A stretch of DNA of 64,000 nt from Filimonas sp. Its GTDB lineage: Bacteria > Bacteroidota > Bacteroidia > Chitinophagales > Chitinophagaceae. The notes beneath the pieces were generated by a model. The model saw only the letters and a list, made by a program, of their open reading frames with translations. It was not told the DNA's origin and ran no database searches. Of the stretch, positions 8,892-17,490 are shown in pieces. Position 1 is the stretch's first letter. Each line of letters begins with the position of its first letter. The stretch is taken from positions 620,001 through 684,000 of the forward strand of contig JAFKHH010000011.1 of NCBI GenBank assembly GCA_017306865.1. Reading direction: 5' to 3'. The translations under genes and the position numbers were made by a program.

Positions 8892-11546
8892 ATGTTCGGA
8901 TTACAAAAGAAAGTACTACAGTTATTGTTGGTTTGTTGCAGCATATTGTCGGTTGCAAAAGCTGAAAAGAAAGAAAAGGGCGTGAAAATAAATACACCCC
9001 GCCAAACAACAGTGTTGCAAAGCGACTGGCTCTTTAGTAAAAAAGATTCAGTTTCATGGACGGCTGTAACTATACCGCATAGCTGGAACACAACAGATGT
9101 AATGGATGATACGCCCGGGTATTACCGTGGTATTGGCTGGTATAAAAGAAAACTGGCCATCAGCGATACAAAAAACAAAAAAACATTTCTCTACTTCGAC
9201 GGAGCCAACCAGGAAACAACCTTGTTTGTAAATGGTAAAACGGTTGGCGTACATGCAGGTGGCTACACACGCTTCTCTTTCGATATTACCTCTTTCATAC
9301 ACAAAGGACAAAACGATGTTGTTGTAAAAGTTGACAACAGCTTCAATCAAAATATTGCACCACTGAGTGCGGACTTCACTTTCTTTGGTGGTATATATCG
9401 TAATGTATATCTCATCTCTACCAGCGACGTGCATGCTGATATGAATGATCATGCTGCAAGTGGTATCTATATTACTACACCTGCGGTATCTGCTGCCGCA
9501 GCATCAACCCAGGTACGTGCCGGGTTTGTAAACGAATCTCCAACAGACCGCTTTGTAAAACTGGAAACGGTTATCTATAACCCCGCAGGGAAAAAAGTAG
9601 CAGAAAGGCAGTCTGGTGAAACAATTAAAACAGGTGCAAAGATTGTTTTTGATCAATTGTTGCCTGAAATAAAACAGCCTTTACTCTGGTCGACTGACCA
9701 ACCCAATTTATACAAAGTTGTATGCCGCTTATACGATGGTAAAAACAATACGCTGCTGGATGAAGTAACGCATAACATAGGATATAGGTGGTATTCTTTT
9801 TCTGCTGACAGTGGTTTTTATCTAAATGGCAAATCTCTCAAACTTATTGGCGCAAGCCGTCACCAGGATTATAAAGACCTGGGTAACGCATTACCTGGCT
9901 GGATGCACGAACGGGATGTGCAACTGATCAAAAGTATGGGTGGAAACTTTTTGCGCGTAGCACATTATCCACAAGATCCGGTGGTACTGGAGACTTGCGA
10001 TAAGTTGGGTATATTAACCTCAGTAGAAATACCTGTAGTGAACCGCATTACGCTGAATGACACATTTGCTGTCAACTGTGCGGCCATGCAGGTAGAAATG
10101 ATCCGGCAAAACTTCAATCACCCAAGCGTGGTGATCTGGGCGTACATGAATGAGATCTTTCTGAAGCCTCCCTTTGACGACTCTACGATCAATAAAAGAA
10201 AATACGATAGCTGTGTAGCGGTGCTGGCACGTAACCTGGAAGCACTGACGCGAAAAGAAGACCCTACACGTTACACAATGATGAGTAATCACGGCGATCT
10301 GAAACGTTACGATACCACAGGGCTTACGGCCATTCCCATGATCATTGGCTGGAACTTGTATAGCGGTTGGTATGGTGGTAAAATGGAAGACTTTGGTAAG
10401 TTTCTTGACAACCACCACAGCAAATTTCCCACAAAGCCAGTGCTGGTAACAGAGTATGGTGCTGATGCTGACGAACGTATTCACTCTTTTGCAACACAAC
10501 GTTTTGATAAGAGCGTGGAATATGCGGTGCAGTTTCATAAAGTATATCTGGATGCTATACAGAAACGGCCTTTTGTTGCAGGAGGATTTGTATGGAACCT
10601 TGCGGACTTTAATTCTGAAACAAGGGGAGAGTCTACGCCGCACATCAATAGCAAAGGTTTATTGAACTGGGAGCGTAAGCCGAAAGACAGTTATGTGTAT
10701 TATGAAGCCAATCTTGTTAAACAACCCGTAATACGTATCGCGTCAAGAAGCTGGCAGTTACGTGCAGGTAAGGCTGACTCACTTCACCCACAAACAGCAA
10801 CACAACCTGTGGAAGTGTATAGTAACCTGGATAGCGTACAATTATTACTGAACGGAAAAACGTTAGGCGTACAGCCTGTAGCAAATCATGTGGCTACATG
10901 GCAAGTGCCTTTTGTGGATGGCGTAAACATATTGACTGCAACAGCCGTAAATAAAACGGCAGCACCGGATGTGTTGACTATTCATTTCAACCTTGTGCCA
11001 CGCAGTGTAGCGCAAACGTTCAAGCCATTGAACATCTGGCTGGGCATGGCGAACTATTTTATAGATACCACAATAAATGCAGTATGGGTGCCTGATCAGC
11101 CTTATCAAAAAGGTGGTTGGGGTTATATAGCGAAGCAGGATACGGTTGCTTATAAACTAAATCATACCTATCACAATAGTAATAATGTAGCGGGAACAGA
11201 TAATGACCCGCTGTACCAAACAAACGCTAAGGGCATTGCAGCATATAAAATAGATGTGCCTGATGGCAAATACACCGTGACGATGCTTGTTGCAGACAAT
11301 GGTAATAAACCAGAGCCAAAGGTAGAAAGCAGTGGTGCAAAAGACGATAGTAAACTAGGCTTGTTTGTAAATGATGTAATGATAGCGGAAAGCACCTTGT
11401 CATTACGATCATTGTTGCCTCCGGGTGTATTGTCAAAAACAATTACGGTAGTTACTAAAAATGGAGAAGGCATTACGATCAATAGTGATGAGCCGGAAGG
11501 CTTGTCAAGCCTTAGCGCATTGCAGGTGAAGAGAGCGGAGAGGTGA
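8892..11546 (+). CDS. Glycoside hydrolase family 2 (beta-galactosidase-like) with C-terminal malectin-like domain
   Basis: Secreted exo-acting beta-glycosidase. The open frame extends to 8841, but those 17 codons lie in the preceding repeat and the signal peptide starts at the ATG at 8892 (MFGLQKKVLQLLLVCCSILS), which I take as the start (884 aa). Domains in order: GH2 sugar-binding (about 35-180, SWNTTDVMDDTPGYYRGIGWYKRKL), GH2 Ig-like (about 190-295), GH2 catalytic barrel (about 300-585) with acid/base E421 (VIWAYMNEIF) and nucleophile E521 (VLVTEYGAD), a DUF4982-like Ig domain (about 615-690), then a malectin/CBM57-like domain (about 700-884). Substrate may be a beta-galactoside or a related beta-linked glycan. 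It sits in the GH30-GH9 cluster. Confidence 0.93.
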   Translation: MFGLQKKVLQLLLVCCSILSVAKAEKKEKGVKINTPRQTTVLQSDWLFSKKDSVSWTAVTIPHSWNTTDVMDDTPGYYRGIGWYKRKLAISDTKNKKTFLYFDGANQETTLFVNGKTVGVHAGGYTRFSFDITSFIHKGQNDVVVKVDNSFNQNIAPLSADFTFFGGIYRNVYLISTSDVHADMNDHAASGIYITTPAVSAAAASTQVRAGFVNESPTDRFVKLETVIYNPAGKKVAERQSGETIKTGAKIVFDQLLPEIKQPLLWSTDQPNLYKVVCRLYDGKNNTLLDEVTHNIGYRWYSFSADSGFYLNGKSLKLIGASRHQDYKDLGNALPGWMHERDVQLIKSMGGNFLRVAHYPQDPVVLETCDKLGILTSVEIPVVNRITLNDTFAVNCAAMQVEMIRQNFNHPSVVIWAYMNEIFLKPPFDDSTINKRKYDSCVAVLARNLEALTRKEDPTRYTMMSNHGDLKRYDTTGLTAIPMIIGWNLYSGWYGGKMEDFGKFLDNHHSKFPTKPVLVTEYGADADERIHSFATQRFDKSVEYAVQFHKVYLDAIQKRPFVAGGFVWNLADFNSETRGESTPHINSKGLLNWERKPKDSYVYYEANLVKQPVIRIASRSWQLRAGKADSLHPQTATQPVEVYSNLDSVQLLLNGKTLGVQPVANHVATWQVPFVDGVNILTATAVNKTAAPDVLTIHFNLVPRSVAQTFKPLNIWLGMANYFIDTTINAVWVPDQPYQKGGWGYIAKQDTVAYKLNHTYHNSNNVAGTDNDPLYQTNAKGIAAYKIDVPDGKYTVTMLVADNGNKPEPKVESSGAKDDSKLGLFVNDVMIAESTLSLRSLLPPGVLSKTITVVTKNGEGITINSDEPEGLSSLSALQVKRAER

Positions 11547-11854
11547 GCTGTCAGTCGTGAATCGTGAGACGGTAATCGTGAAAGAAGATGTGAATGGTGA
11601 GTGGTCAGTTGTGAGTAGGCCTGGAATTATTTCTCTGTTTTCTTTGCGCCCTTTGCGATACTTGTGCGCCTTTGCGTGAAATGTACTTATAGCAATTTTA
11701 ATTTTTCTCATATATAGCAATCTTTCATAAGACTACCCGGCCTGTTTCTACTGGCTGGTTTTATTTCTAACCGTGCGTTTGAATCCGGTGGGATTTTTGT
11801 GGTAAATAATCTGTTGAAGGATTGTGCATTACCGATAAACCTAACGCTTGATAT
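11547..11854. repeat. Intergenic repeats of two families
   Basis: 11556-11615 holds GTGAATCGTGAGACGG and GTGGTCAGTTGTGAG units; 11638-11680 holds a TTTGCGCCCTTTGCG unit ending in TTTGCGTGAAA. The remaining 170 nt to the next start are unique, with no reading frame or clear promoter box. Confidence 0.6.
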
Positions 11855-12610
11855 ATGAAACAGCTACGTTTATTACTGCTCTGCATATGTTGTTTTGTTT
11901 CTGCTTTGGCACAAACAAAAAAGCCTTTCAAAGTATTGGCGTTGTATGAAAATGGCGGTCATCACCTGGCTTATTCAAAGCGCGCTGTACAATGGCTAAA
12001 TAAGCTTGCAGCAGAAAATAACTTTACCATAGATTATCTGCAGCGGGCAGATAGCATCAATGAGCAATTACTTTCCCGGTACCAGTTATTCATTCAACTG
12101 GATTATCCACCTTACAGTTGGGGTAAGCAGGCAGAAGCTGCTTTTGAAAAATACATCAGCTCTGGTAAAGGCGGCTGGATCGGTTTCCATCATGCAACAT
12201 TGTTAGGCGAGTTTGATGGATATGGCCTGTGGGAATGGTTTTATCATTTTATGGGAAGCATTCGCTTCGCAAATTATATAGCAACGTTTGCATCGGGAAA
12301 AGTGAATGTAGAAGACACCGTGCATCCTTGCATGAAGAATGTGCCTGCATCTTTTCTCATTCCCAAAGAAGAATGGTATACCTATGATAAAAGCCCGCGT
12401 GCCAATGTGCATGTGCTAGCCAGTGTAGACGAAAATTCGTACAGCCCCGATACAAAAATTAAAATGGGCGACCACCCGGTTATATGGACAAACGAACAAT
12501 ACAAATCCCGTAACGTTTATATTTTTATGGGGCATGATCCTGGTTTGTTTGACAACCAGGCCTACACGCAATTATTTAAAAACGCTATTTTCTGGGCTTC
12601 GGGAAAATAA
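11855..12610 (+). CDS. ThuA-like domain protein, secreted
   Basis: Signal peptide (MKQLRLLLLCICCFVSALAQ) followed by a single ThuA-type glutamine-amidotransferase-like fold filling the rest: KPFKVLALYENGGHHLAYSKRAVQWL, YQLFIQLDYP, GGWIGFHHATLLGEF, then VHPCMKNVP and VYIFMGHDPGLFDN near the end. ThuA proteins are linked to sugar catabolism in many bacteria, and secreted forms are common in Bacteroidota polysaccharide clusters, but the reaction is not established. The catalytic Cys of class I amidotransferases is absent from the expected turn. Its place between GH2 and GH9 supports a glycan role. Confidence 0.88.
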   Translation: MKQLRLLLLCICCFVSALAQTKKPFKVLALYENGGHHLAYSKRAVQWLNKLAAENNFTIDYLQRADSINEQLLSRYQLFIQLDYPPYSWGKQAEAAFEKYISSGKGGWIGFHHATLLGEFDGYGLWEWFYHFMGSIRFANYIATFASGKVNVEDTVHPCMKNVPASFLIPKEEWYTYDKSPRANVHVLASVDENSYSPDTKIKMGDHPVIWTNEQYKSRNVYIFMGHDPGLFDNQAYTQLFKNAIFWASGK

Positions 12611-12702
12611 CCACAAAGATCACAATGCTATAGTACAAGGAACACAAAAAAATCCTTGTGTTCCTTGTGAATTCTTTGTGAACCTTGTGGTTAACTTAAT
12701 AA
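12608..12702. terminator. CACAAAG-type inverted repeat after ThuA-like gene
   Basis: Two nested inverted pairs: ACCACAAAGATCACAA near 12610 with TTGTGAACCTTGTGGTT near 12680, and ACAAGGAACACAA with TTGTGTTCCTTGT around an A-rich loop. Same family as 8760-8850. Probably a transcript-end hairpin between same-strand genes. Confidence 0.5.
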
Positions 12703-12726
12703 TATTATATTTTTTAAACTACTGCG

Positions 12727-14466
12727 ATGAGAAAGATTTCCTTATACAAATACTTACTGGTAAGTGCATTGCTATATTGCCTTAACAGCCATGCGCAAAC
12801 AATATACGTGAACCAGGTAGGCTTTGATGCCACTCAGCCCAAAACAGCTTTGGTAGCAGTAAATACCTCTGTACAAGAAGCCTCGTTTGATGTAGTAAAT
12901 GTAGCCAATGGTAAAAGTGTATTTAAAAATAAACTACGACCACAGGGCGAAATAAAAGAATGGCTGCCCGGTAAACTTTTTTACAAAGCTGATTTTTCAC
13001 CTGTACACGAGACGGGGAAATATATGGTACGTATAGGCTCCATACTGTCGGATACATTTGAAGTTGCAGATAATTTTTTGGCGAGAAAAACAATCCCTGC
13101 TATTCTTCATTACTATCACAAACAACGTGCAGTAACACCGCAGGAATTAGCTGCTGATAAGCAAGTGCAATTATATGGGAGCGACAAACGTGTAGACTTG
13201 CGTGGTGGCTGGTGCGATGCATCCGGTGATGTAAGTAAATATTTCTCGCACCTCGCGTATGCCAATTTTATGTCACCGCAACAAATACCATTGGTAACAT
13301 GGTCAATGGTAAACGCGCGAGAGCGTGTTCCTGCACTGTTAGAAAAGGCTGGGGTGAAAGACAGTATAGAACAGGAAGCGTTATATGGCGCAGATTACAT
13401 GATGCGTTCGCTAAGCGACTCTGGCTATTTTTATATGATCGTCTTCAGCTACTTCAGCAAAGACCCGAATGCAAGGCGTGTAGTTGGGCTACATGCTAAT
13501 AGTGTAACTACAAACGAATACCAGGCTGCTTTTCGTGAAGGAGGCGGTATGGCTATAGCGGCGCTGGCACGTATAGCGCAATGGAAAAAGAATGGTGAAT
13601 ATACCGCTGAGCAATATTTGAATGCAGCAAAAAAAGCGTTTGCGCATTTACTGTTCAATAACACAAAGTATGACGATGACGGTAAAGAAAATATCATTGA
13701 TGATTATTGCGCGTTAATGGCTGCAACAGAATTATGGATAGCAACAGGCGAAGCACAGTATCAGGCCGAAGCGCGCAAACGCGCTGGCAATCTGCAAAAG
13801 CGTATGACAAAGGATGGTTATTTTATTGCGGATGATAATGCAAGACCATACTGGCACGCATCGGATGCAGGAATGCCTGTGATTGCACTGGCAAGATACC
13901 TGGACATAGAAACTGATGGGCAGTTGCGTAATGGCGCACTGCGGGTAATCAGGCAATTTTTGGTGTACCAGTTAAAGGTAAATAGCGAAGTGGCTAATCC
14001 GTTTAACTATGCACGACAGACATTCCGGTATAAAAGCAATCTCCAAAACGGGTTCTTTATTCCCCATGATAACGAAACGGGCTGGTGGTGGCAGGGAGAA
14101 AATGCCCGCCTGGGCTCATTGGCCGCCGCAGCATTGATCGGCTCAAAATTGTTAGACCCGAAAGGAGAAACAGATGAGTTGAAAACATTCGCAACGGATC
14201 AACTCTCCTGGATATTAGGCCGTAATCCATACCAGACCTGCTTTATGTATGGCTTTGGCAAAAACAATGTACCCTATATGCACTCCAGTTTTGGGCATGG
14301 CTCAGAAGTAGGAGGCGTATCTAACGGCATCACAGGTAAAGAAGGTAATGGTGATGGTAGTGGCATAGATTTTAAACGGGAAGCCAACGGTAACGAATGG
14401 CGCTGGACAGAACAGTGGATCCCGCACGCCGCATGGTTTTTAAATGCAGTCGTGGCAATGCAATAA
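12727..14466 (+). CDS. Glycoside hydrolase family 9 (endoglucanase-like) with N-terminal Ig domain
   Basis: Secreted beta-1,4-glucanase-type enzyme. Signal peptide (ends LNSHAQ, about residue 23), then a CelD-type Ig-like domain (about 24-108, IYVNQVGFDATQPKTALV), then the (alpha/alpha)6 GH9 barrel. The catalytic motif is GGWCDASGDVSKY (D164 and D168; D168 the likely base), and the C-terminal acid is likely E562 in WRWTEQWIPH. HSSFGHGSEVGG corresponds to the family's conserved His region. The DASGD loop is one residue longer than the usual DAGD, as in several Bacteroidota members. Last gene of the GH30-GH2-ThuA-GH9 group; convergent with the next gene across a repeat hairpin. Confidence 0.93.
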   Translation: MRKISLYKYLLVSALLYCLNSHAQTIYVNQVGFDATQPKTALVAVNTSVQEASFDVVNVANGKSVFKNKLRPQGEIKEWLPGKLFYKADFSPVHETGKYMVRIGSILSDTFEVADNFLARKTIPAILHYYHKQRAVTPQELAADKQVQLYGSDKRVDLRGGWCDASGDVSKYFSHLAYANFMSPQQIPLVTWSMVNARERVPALLEKAGVKDSIEQEALYGADYMMRSLSDSGYFYMIVFSYFSKDPNARRVVGLHANSVTTNEYQAAFREGGGMAIAALARIAQWKKNGEYTAEQYLNAAKKAFAHLLFNNTKYDDDGKENIIDDYCALMAATELWIATGEAQYQAEARKRAGNLQKRMTKDGYFIADDNARPYWHASDAGMPVIALARYLDIETDGQLRNGALRVIRQFLVYQLKVNSEVANPFNYARQTFRYKSNLQNGFFIPHDNETGWWWQGENARLGSLAAAALIGSKLLDPKGETDELKTFATDQLSWILGRNPYQTCFMYGFGKNNVPYMHSSFGHGSEVGGVSNGITGKEGNGDGSGIDFKREANGNEWRWTEQWIPHAAWFLNAVVAMQ

Positions 14467-14678
14467 AATACGTGAATCGTGAGGCGGCAATCGTGAACGA
14501 AGCGGGTCAGTTGTGAGTTGTCAGTTGTGAGTAAGCCTTGCTTAAAACTAACCACAAACTTTGTGACTTCTGTGTATCCTTTGCGTACTTTATGAAACTC
14601 AGTTCATGAAAACCTTACTCACAACTGACAACTCACCATTTACATCGGTCATTCACGATTCCCGTCTCACGATTGCCG
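14467..14678. terminator. Long inverted repeat between convergent genes
   Basis: 14472-14532 (GTGAATCGTGAGGCGG, GTCAGTTGTGAGTTGTC, ending GTGAGTAAG) is complementary to 14620-14680 (CTTACTCACAACTGACAAC, TTCACGATT, CTCACGATTGCCG). CTTTGTGACTTCTGTG-type repeat units lie between the arms. It probably ends transcription from both sides. Confidence 0.55.
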
Positions 14679-15536
14679 TTATCCAATTGCCAGCAACACA
14701 ATCCCCGCCAATATTACCAGCGCACCAATAATGCGTTTGGCTTTATCTTTTTCCTTCAGCAGGTTCACACCAAAGAACACGCCGAATACAATGCTCAACT
14801 CTCTTGCAGGTGCTACATACGATACAGGCGTGGTTTTCATTGCGATCAATACAAGCAGGTAGGAGAGCGGCTGACATACAGCAACGATTAAGGCTTCTTT
14901 CCAACGCGTTTTAAATTCCAATGCAGATGCAGCCTGCTGCTTTTTTGTAAATGGAAGGAGTAGTAAAAAAGGAAGTAACATAGATGCGAATGTGATGAAA
15001 ACAGCAGATACATGATGATCTACCACCGCAGCCCTGTCCCACAATGTGTAAGCAGCAATAAATAAACCAGTCAATACACCATAGGTTAATCCCGCCATTA
15101 CTGTTTTATCATGCTTCAGTTTTGTTACGGTCATCAGTACAACCCCTGCAATAATTAATAAAATGCCTAGCAGTGCCAATGGTCCCGGCTTCTCATGGAA
15201 CAATATAATAGCGCCTGTAACAGAAAATAAAGGACCTGCACCACGCGCAACAGGATATACGACTGAAAGATCCGCTTTACGATAGCCGATCTGTAAAATC
15301 ACAAAATATAAGAGATGAAGTATAGCGCTGACTAAAGAAAAACCAATCGTCAACGTTGTTAGCAACCCGGTTTCACGGCGTAACTGGTAAATGATATAAG
15401 GAAGAAAAAGCACTGCTGAAAAAAGCGATACCAGCCAGAAGAAAGGCAGTTTGCCATTTACTTTTTTGGTAACAAAATTCCAAAATGCATGTAGGATGGC
15501 TGCAACAATGATTAATAATAAAGCTGTAACACTCAT
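14679..15536 (-). CDS. EamA/DMT-family transporter
   Basis: Ten predicted transmembrane helices arranged as two EamA repeats of about 140 residues, starting MSVTALLLIIVAAILHAFWNFVTKK. The typical EamA end-of-repeat segments are present (VVYPVARGAGPLFSVTGAIILFHEKPGPLALLGILLIIAGVVLM and VSYVAPARELSIVFGVFFGVNLLKEKDKAKRIIGALVILAGIVLLA). Inner-membrane metabolite exporter or importer; substrate unknown. Transcribed alone, convergent to the GH9 gene. Confidence 0.92.
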   Translation of the reverse strand: MSVTALLLIIVAAILHAFWNFVTKKVNGKLPFFWLVSLFSAVLFLPYIIYQLRRETGLLTTLTIGFSLVSAILHLLYFVILQIGYRKADLSVVYPVARGAGPLFSVTGAIILFHEKPGPLALLGILLIIAGVVLMTVTKLKHDKTVMAGLTYGVLTGLFIAAYTLWDRAAVVDHHVSAVFITFASMLLPFLLLLPFTKKQQAASALEFKTRWKEALIVAVCQPLSYLLVLIAMKTTPVSYVAPARELSIVFGVFFGVNLLKEKDKAKRIIGALVILAGIVLLAIG

Positions 15537-15856
15537 GCCGGTTATGATTCAGCACAATAGTACATAGAATTTAAGATTTGAAATTTAATATTTGAAATGA
15601 TCGAAGTGGATGGGGAATTCAGGAAACCTTTATGGCTCGCTTTGCGCCCTCTGCGTCTTCTTTGCGTCCTTTGCGATACTTATGCGCCTTCGCGGGAAAC
15701 AGGCTTATTTTAAAATTTATCTTCGAATAATGGCGGAACGCCGATGTCAGCGGTGTCTTAGCAATGGTGTTTACTTTTCTAAAGTGTGTTATTTATAAGA
15801 AATCCCGCTCTTCATTCCTGAAGTAGCGGGATTTGTTTTGTGCATGATAGTTATAC
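15537..15856. repeat. Intergenic stretch: TTTGAGAT copy, GCAAAG repeat and hairpin
   Basis: 15571-15599 is a TTTGAGAT-family copy; 15636-15700 a TTTGCGCCCTCTGCG-type repeat ending TTCGCGGGAAA. About 100 unique nt follow, then the hairpin annotated at 15800-15834. No gene. Confidence 0.65.
15800..15834 (-). terminator. Hairpin downstream of the glycine-zipper lipoprotein gene
   Basis: AAATCCCGCT (15800-15809) pairs perfectly with AGCGGGATTT (15825-15834) across a 15-nt loop. On the minus strand the stem follows the stop of the gene at 15857 by about 23 nt and ends in an A/T-flanked arm, so it reads as that gene's terminator. Confidence 0.65.
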
Positions 15857-16297
15857 TTAGTTGTTCGTATTCTTTTTCTTTTTGCTGCCATCTATTATTG
15901 CTCCTGTAGCAGCGCCTGCGCCAGCACCCAGTAAGCCGCCTACAATAGCGCCTTCACCTTTTTTCTTGTCTACCATAGCGCCAGTGATAGCGCCTGCTCC
16001 CGCGCCTATTACAGCACCCTTAGCCGCACTGCTCCATCCTTTTTTCTTTGGCGCAGGTGCTTCGCCTGAGCTAACAGAGGGTGATGATGAATTACGTGCA
16101 ACCTGTGCATCCTTTTCTGCGCGCGCAGCATGTACTGCGTTTACAGAATCAATAGCACGTTGTTTTACTGTATTAATATTGTTTACTGAGTCCACAACGG
16201 CCTGCTTTGCCGCTTCTATTTTCATTTGTTCCGATTTGCCACCGCCACACGACGCCAGGGCAACAGTTATAACGATAGCATACATTAGCTTTTTCAT
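15857..16297 (-). CDS. Lipoprotein with glycine-zipper domain
   Basis: Lipobox LASC at residues 14-17 (lipidated Cys17) after a short signal peptide. An amphipathic helical, Ala- and Val-rich segment (about 20-65) and a Ser/Pro/Lys linker follow, then a glycine-zipper module of the YMGG/Rick_17kDa type (GAVIGAGAGAITGAMVDKKKGEGAIVGGLLGAGAGAATGAIID written as alternating G-x3-G helices, about 93-135) and a Lys/Asn tail. Glycine zippers pack against or insert in membranes and often belong to envelope-stress lipoproteins. A 193-codon open frame on the opposite strand (15861-16442) is a compositional shadow. Confidence 0.85.
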   Translation of the reverse strand: MKKLMYAIVITVALASCGGGKSEQMKIEAAKQAVVDSVNNINTVKQRAIDSVNAVHAARAEKDAQVARNSSSPSVSSGEAPAPKKKGWSSAAKGAVIGAGAGAITGAMVDKKKGEGAIVGGLLGAGAGAATGAIIDGSKKKKNTNN

Positions 16298-16457
16298 AGT
16301 TTCCAGTTTATACCCTACACTTAAAAAAACTGTGCCAATTTTTTTAACATGCAGATATACAGTATGCTATGATAAAAATAAATACTATGTCGGGATTAAT
16401 AAGGTGGGCATTTTTTGCAGCAACAGGGACTATCCGGAATAAACTATGCAGTGGTGT

Positions 16458-17066
16458 TTAAAGCGTAGCTAAACCATTACGTACAGCATACAGAGCCAGG
16501 CCGACTCTGCTTTTAATGTTAAGCTTCTTAAATAACTCGTCACGGTAGCGATCTGTTGTTTTAGGTGTTATGTTCATTTGCTCGGCTATTTCTTTATAAG
16601 TGAGTTCTGTGGTACATAATTGCAGGAAAAGCTTTTGCTTACTTGTAAGCGTACTGGCATCAAAAGGATTGCCTGAGAGTTGAAGTGTTTGCCTCGTACC
16701 TGTTACGATGTCTTTCCTGTCAACGATCTCTCTTATTTTTTTTGACAAAGTCTGGTAATCCGGATGGTGGGGTAAAATACCTGTGCCGGTTGTGGGCTTG
16801 TCGTAACAGGTATTAAGATCTAACACCTTGATAGCCGGGTAATGTTGTTGTAACAAGGTTTCCGGTGTTGAAATTCCTTTTGGAGAAACAGATGTTATGT
16901 CTGTTACTACTACCGCAGGTAAGCGTGCTGTATGTTGCAACAATGAAGCTAATTCCGTGCTGTCTGCCGTTTCCTGCGTAATCACAAATTCATTTTTTGC
17001 TATAAAAAGTTCCTTCAAAAATTGACGCATAGAAACATTGTTCGTCACAAGTGCGATTTCAATCAT
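16458..17066 (-). CDS. LuxR-family regulator with degenerate receiver domain
   Basis: The C-terminal LuxR/GerE helix-turn-helix is clear (about residues 140-202, LTSKQKLFLQLCTTELTYKEIAEQMNITPKTTDRYRDELFKKLNIKSRVGL). The N-terminal domain has the fold pattern of a receiver (IEIALVTNN, AVVVTDI, AIKVLDLN), but the acidic pair that binds magnesium is replaced by TNN and the last strand lacks the usual KP. It therefore may be an atypical, phosphorylation-independent receiver. No kinase gene is adjacent. Divergent from the 17491 gene across about 420 nt. Confidence 0.85.
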   Translation of the reverse strand: MIEIALVTNNVSMRQFLKELFIAKNEFVITQETADSTELASLLQHTARLPAVVVTDITSVSPKGISTPETLLQQHYPAIKVLDLNTCYDKPTTGTGILPHHPDYQTLSKKIREIVDRKDIVTGTRQTLQLSGNPFDASTLTSKQKLFLQLCTTELTYKEIAEQMNITPKTTDRYRDELFKKLNIKSRVGLALYAVRNGLATL

Positions 17067-17490
17067 AAAGATGTAGTGTTAAAAATTGATACACTATGGG
17101 TTTTGCCGGGAGTAATAGGCGACACAGACTACTAAGATGCTAAACTACGTATGTGATTAAAATAAACATGGGGGAAATTCCCCATTGTGGCAAAATAGAT
17201 CAATACCTAATTTAGCGAAACGAAACGAAAGTGTGCTTGTAATTGGTAGCGTAGCAAACACCAGGCACAAGCGCAATATAGAATATTAGTCCGCTTGTTT
17301 TATTGGGTTCAATTAGTAAGTCGAACGTAATAAGAAAAAAGTACCCACGTATTTAGTGTAGCAAAGTTGTGCGAAAGCACACATGTATATCGCATGTTTT
17401 TTAAATAACACAAAAACATGCCTGACAGAGTATTGCCTGTACTGGTACGTGCCTACATACGTCTTTTATAAACCTTTAAATTTAAATCGA
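17067..17490. other. Divergent intergenic region, no gene seen
   Basis: Unique A/T-rich DNA between the LuxR-type gene (minus) and the 244-aa protein gene (plus). It includes a small GAAA-capped hairpin (TGTGC-GAAA-GCACA, about 17367-17380). The open frame of the plus gene extends back to 17383, but those 36 codons have no coding character. Presumably holds both promoters; no clear TAnnTTTG box was found. Confidence 0.5.

Noticed and set aside
10020-10643. 207-codon open frame on the minus strand
   Set aside because: Antisense to the catalytic part of the GH2 gene; no family features.
15861-16442. 193-codon open frame on the plus strand
   Set aside because: Antisense to the glycine-zipper lipoprotein; Pro/Ala-rich composition is the mirror of its Gly/Ala codons.
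17383-17490. 36-codon extension of the 244-aa protein
   Set aside because: No coding character and no signal peptide; ATG 17491 begins the conserved-looking part.
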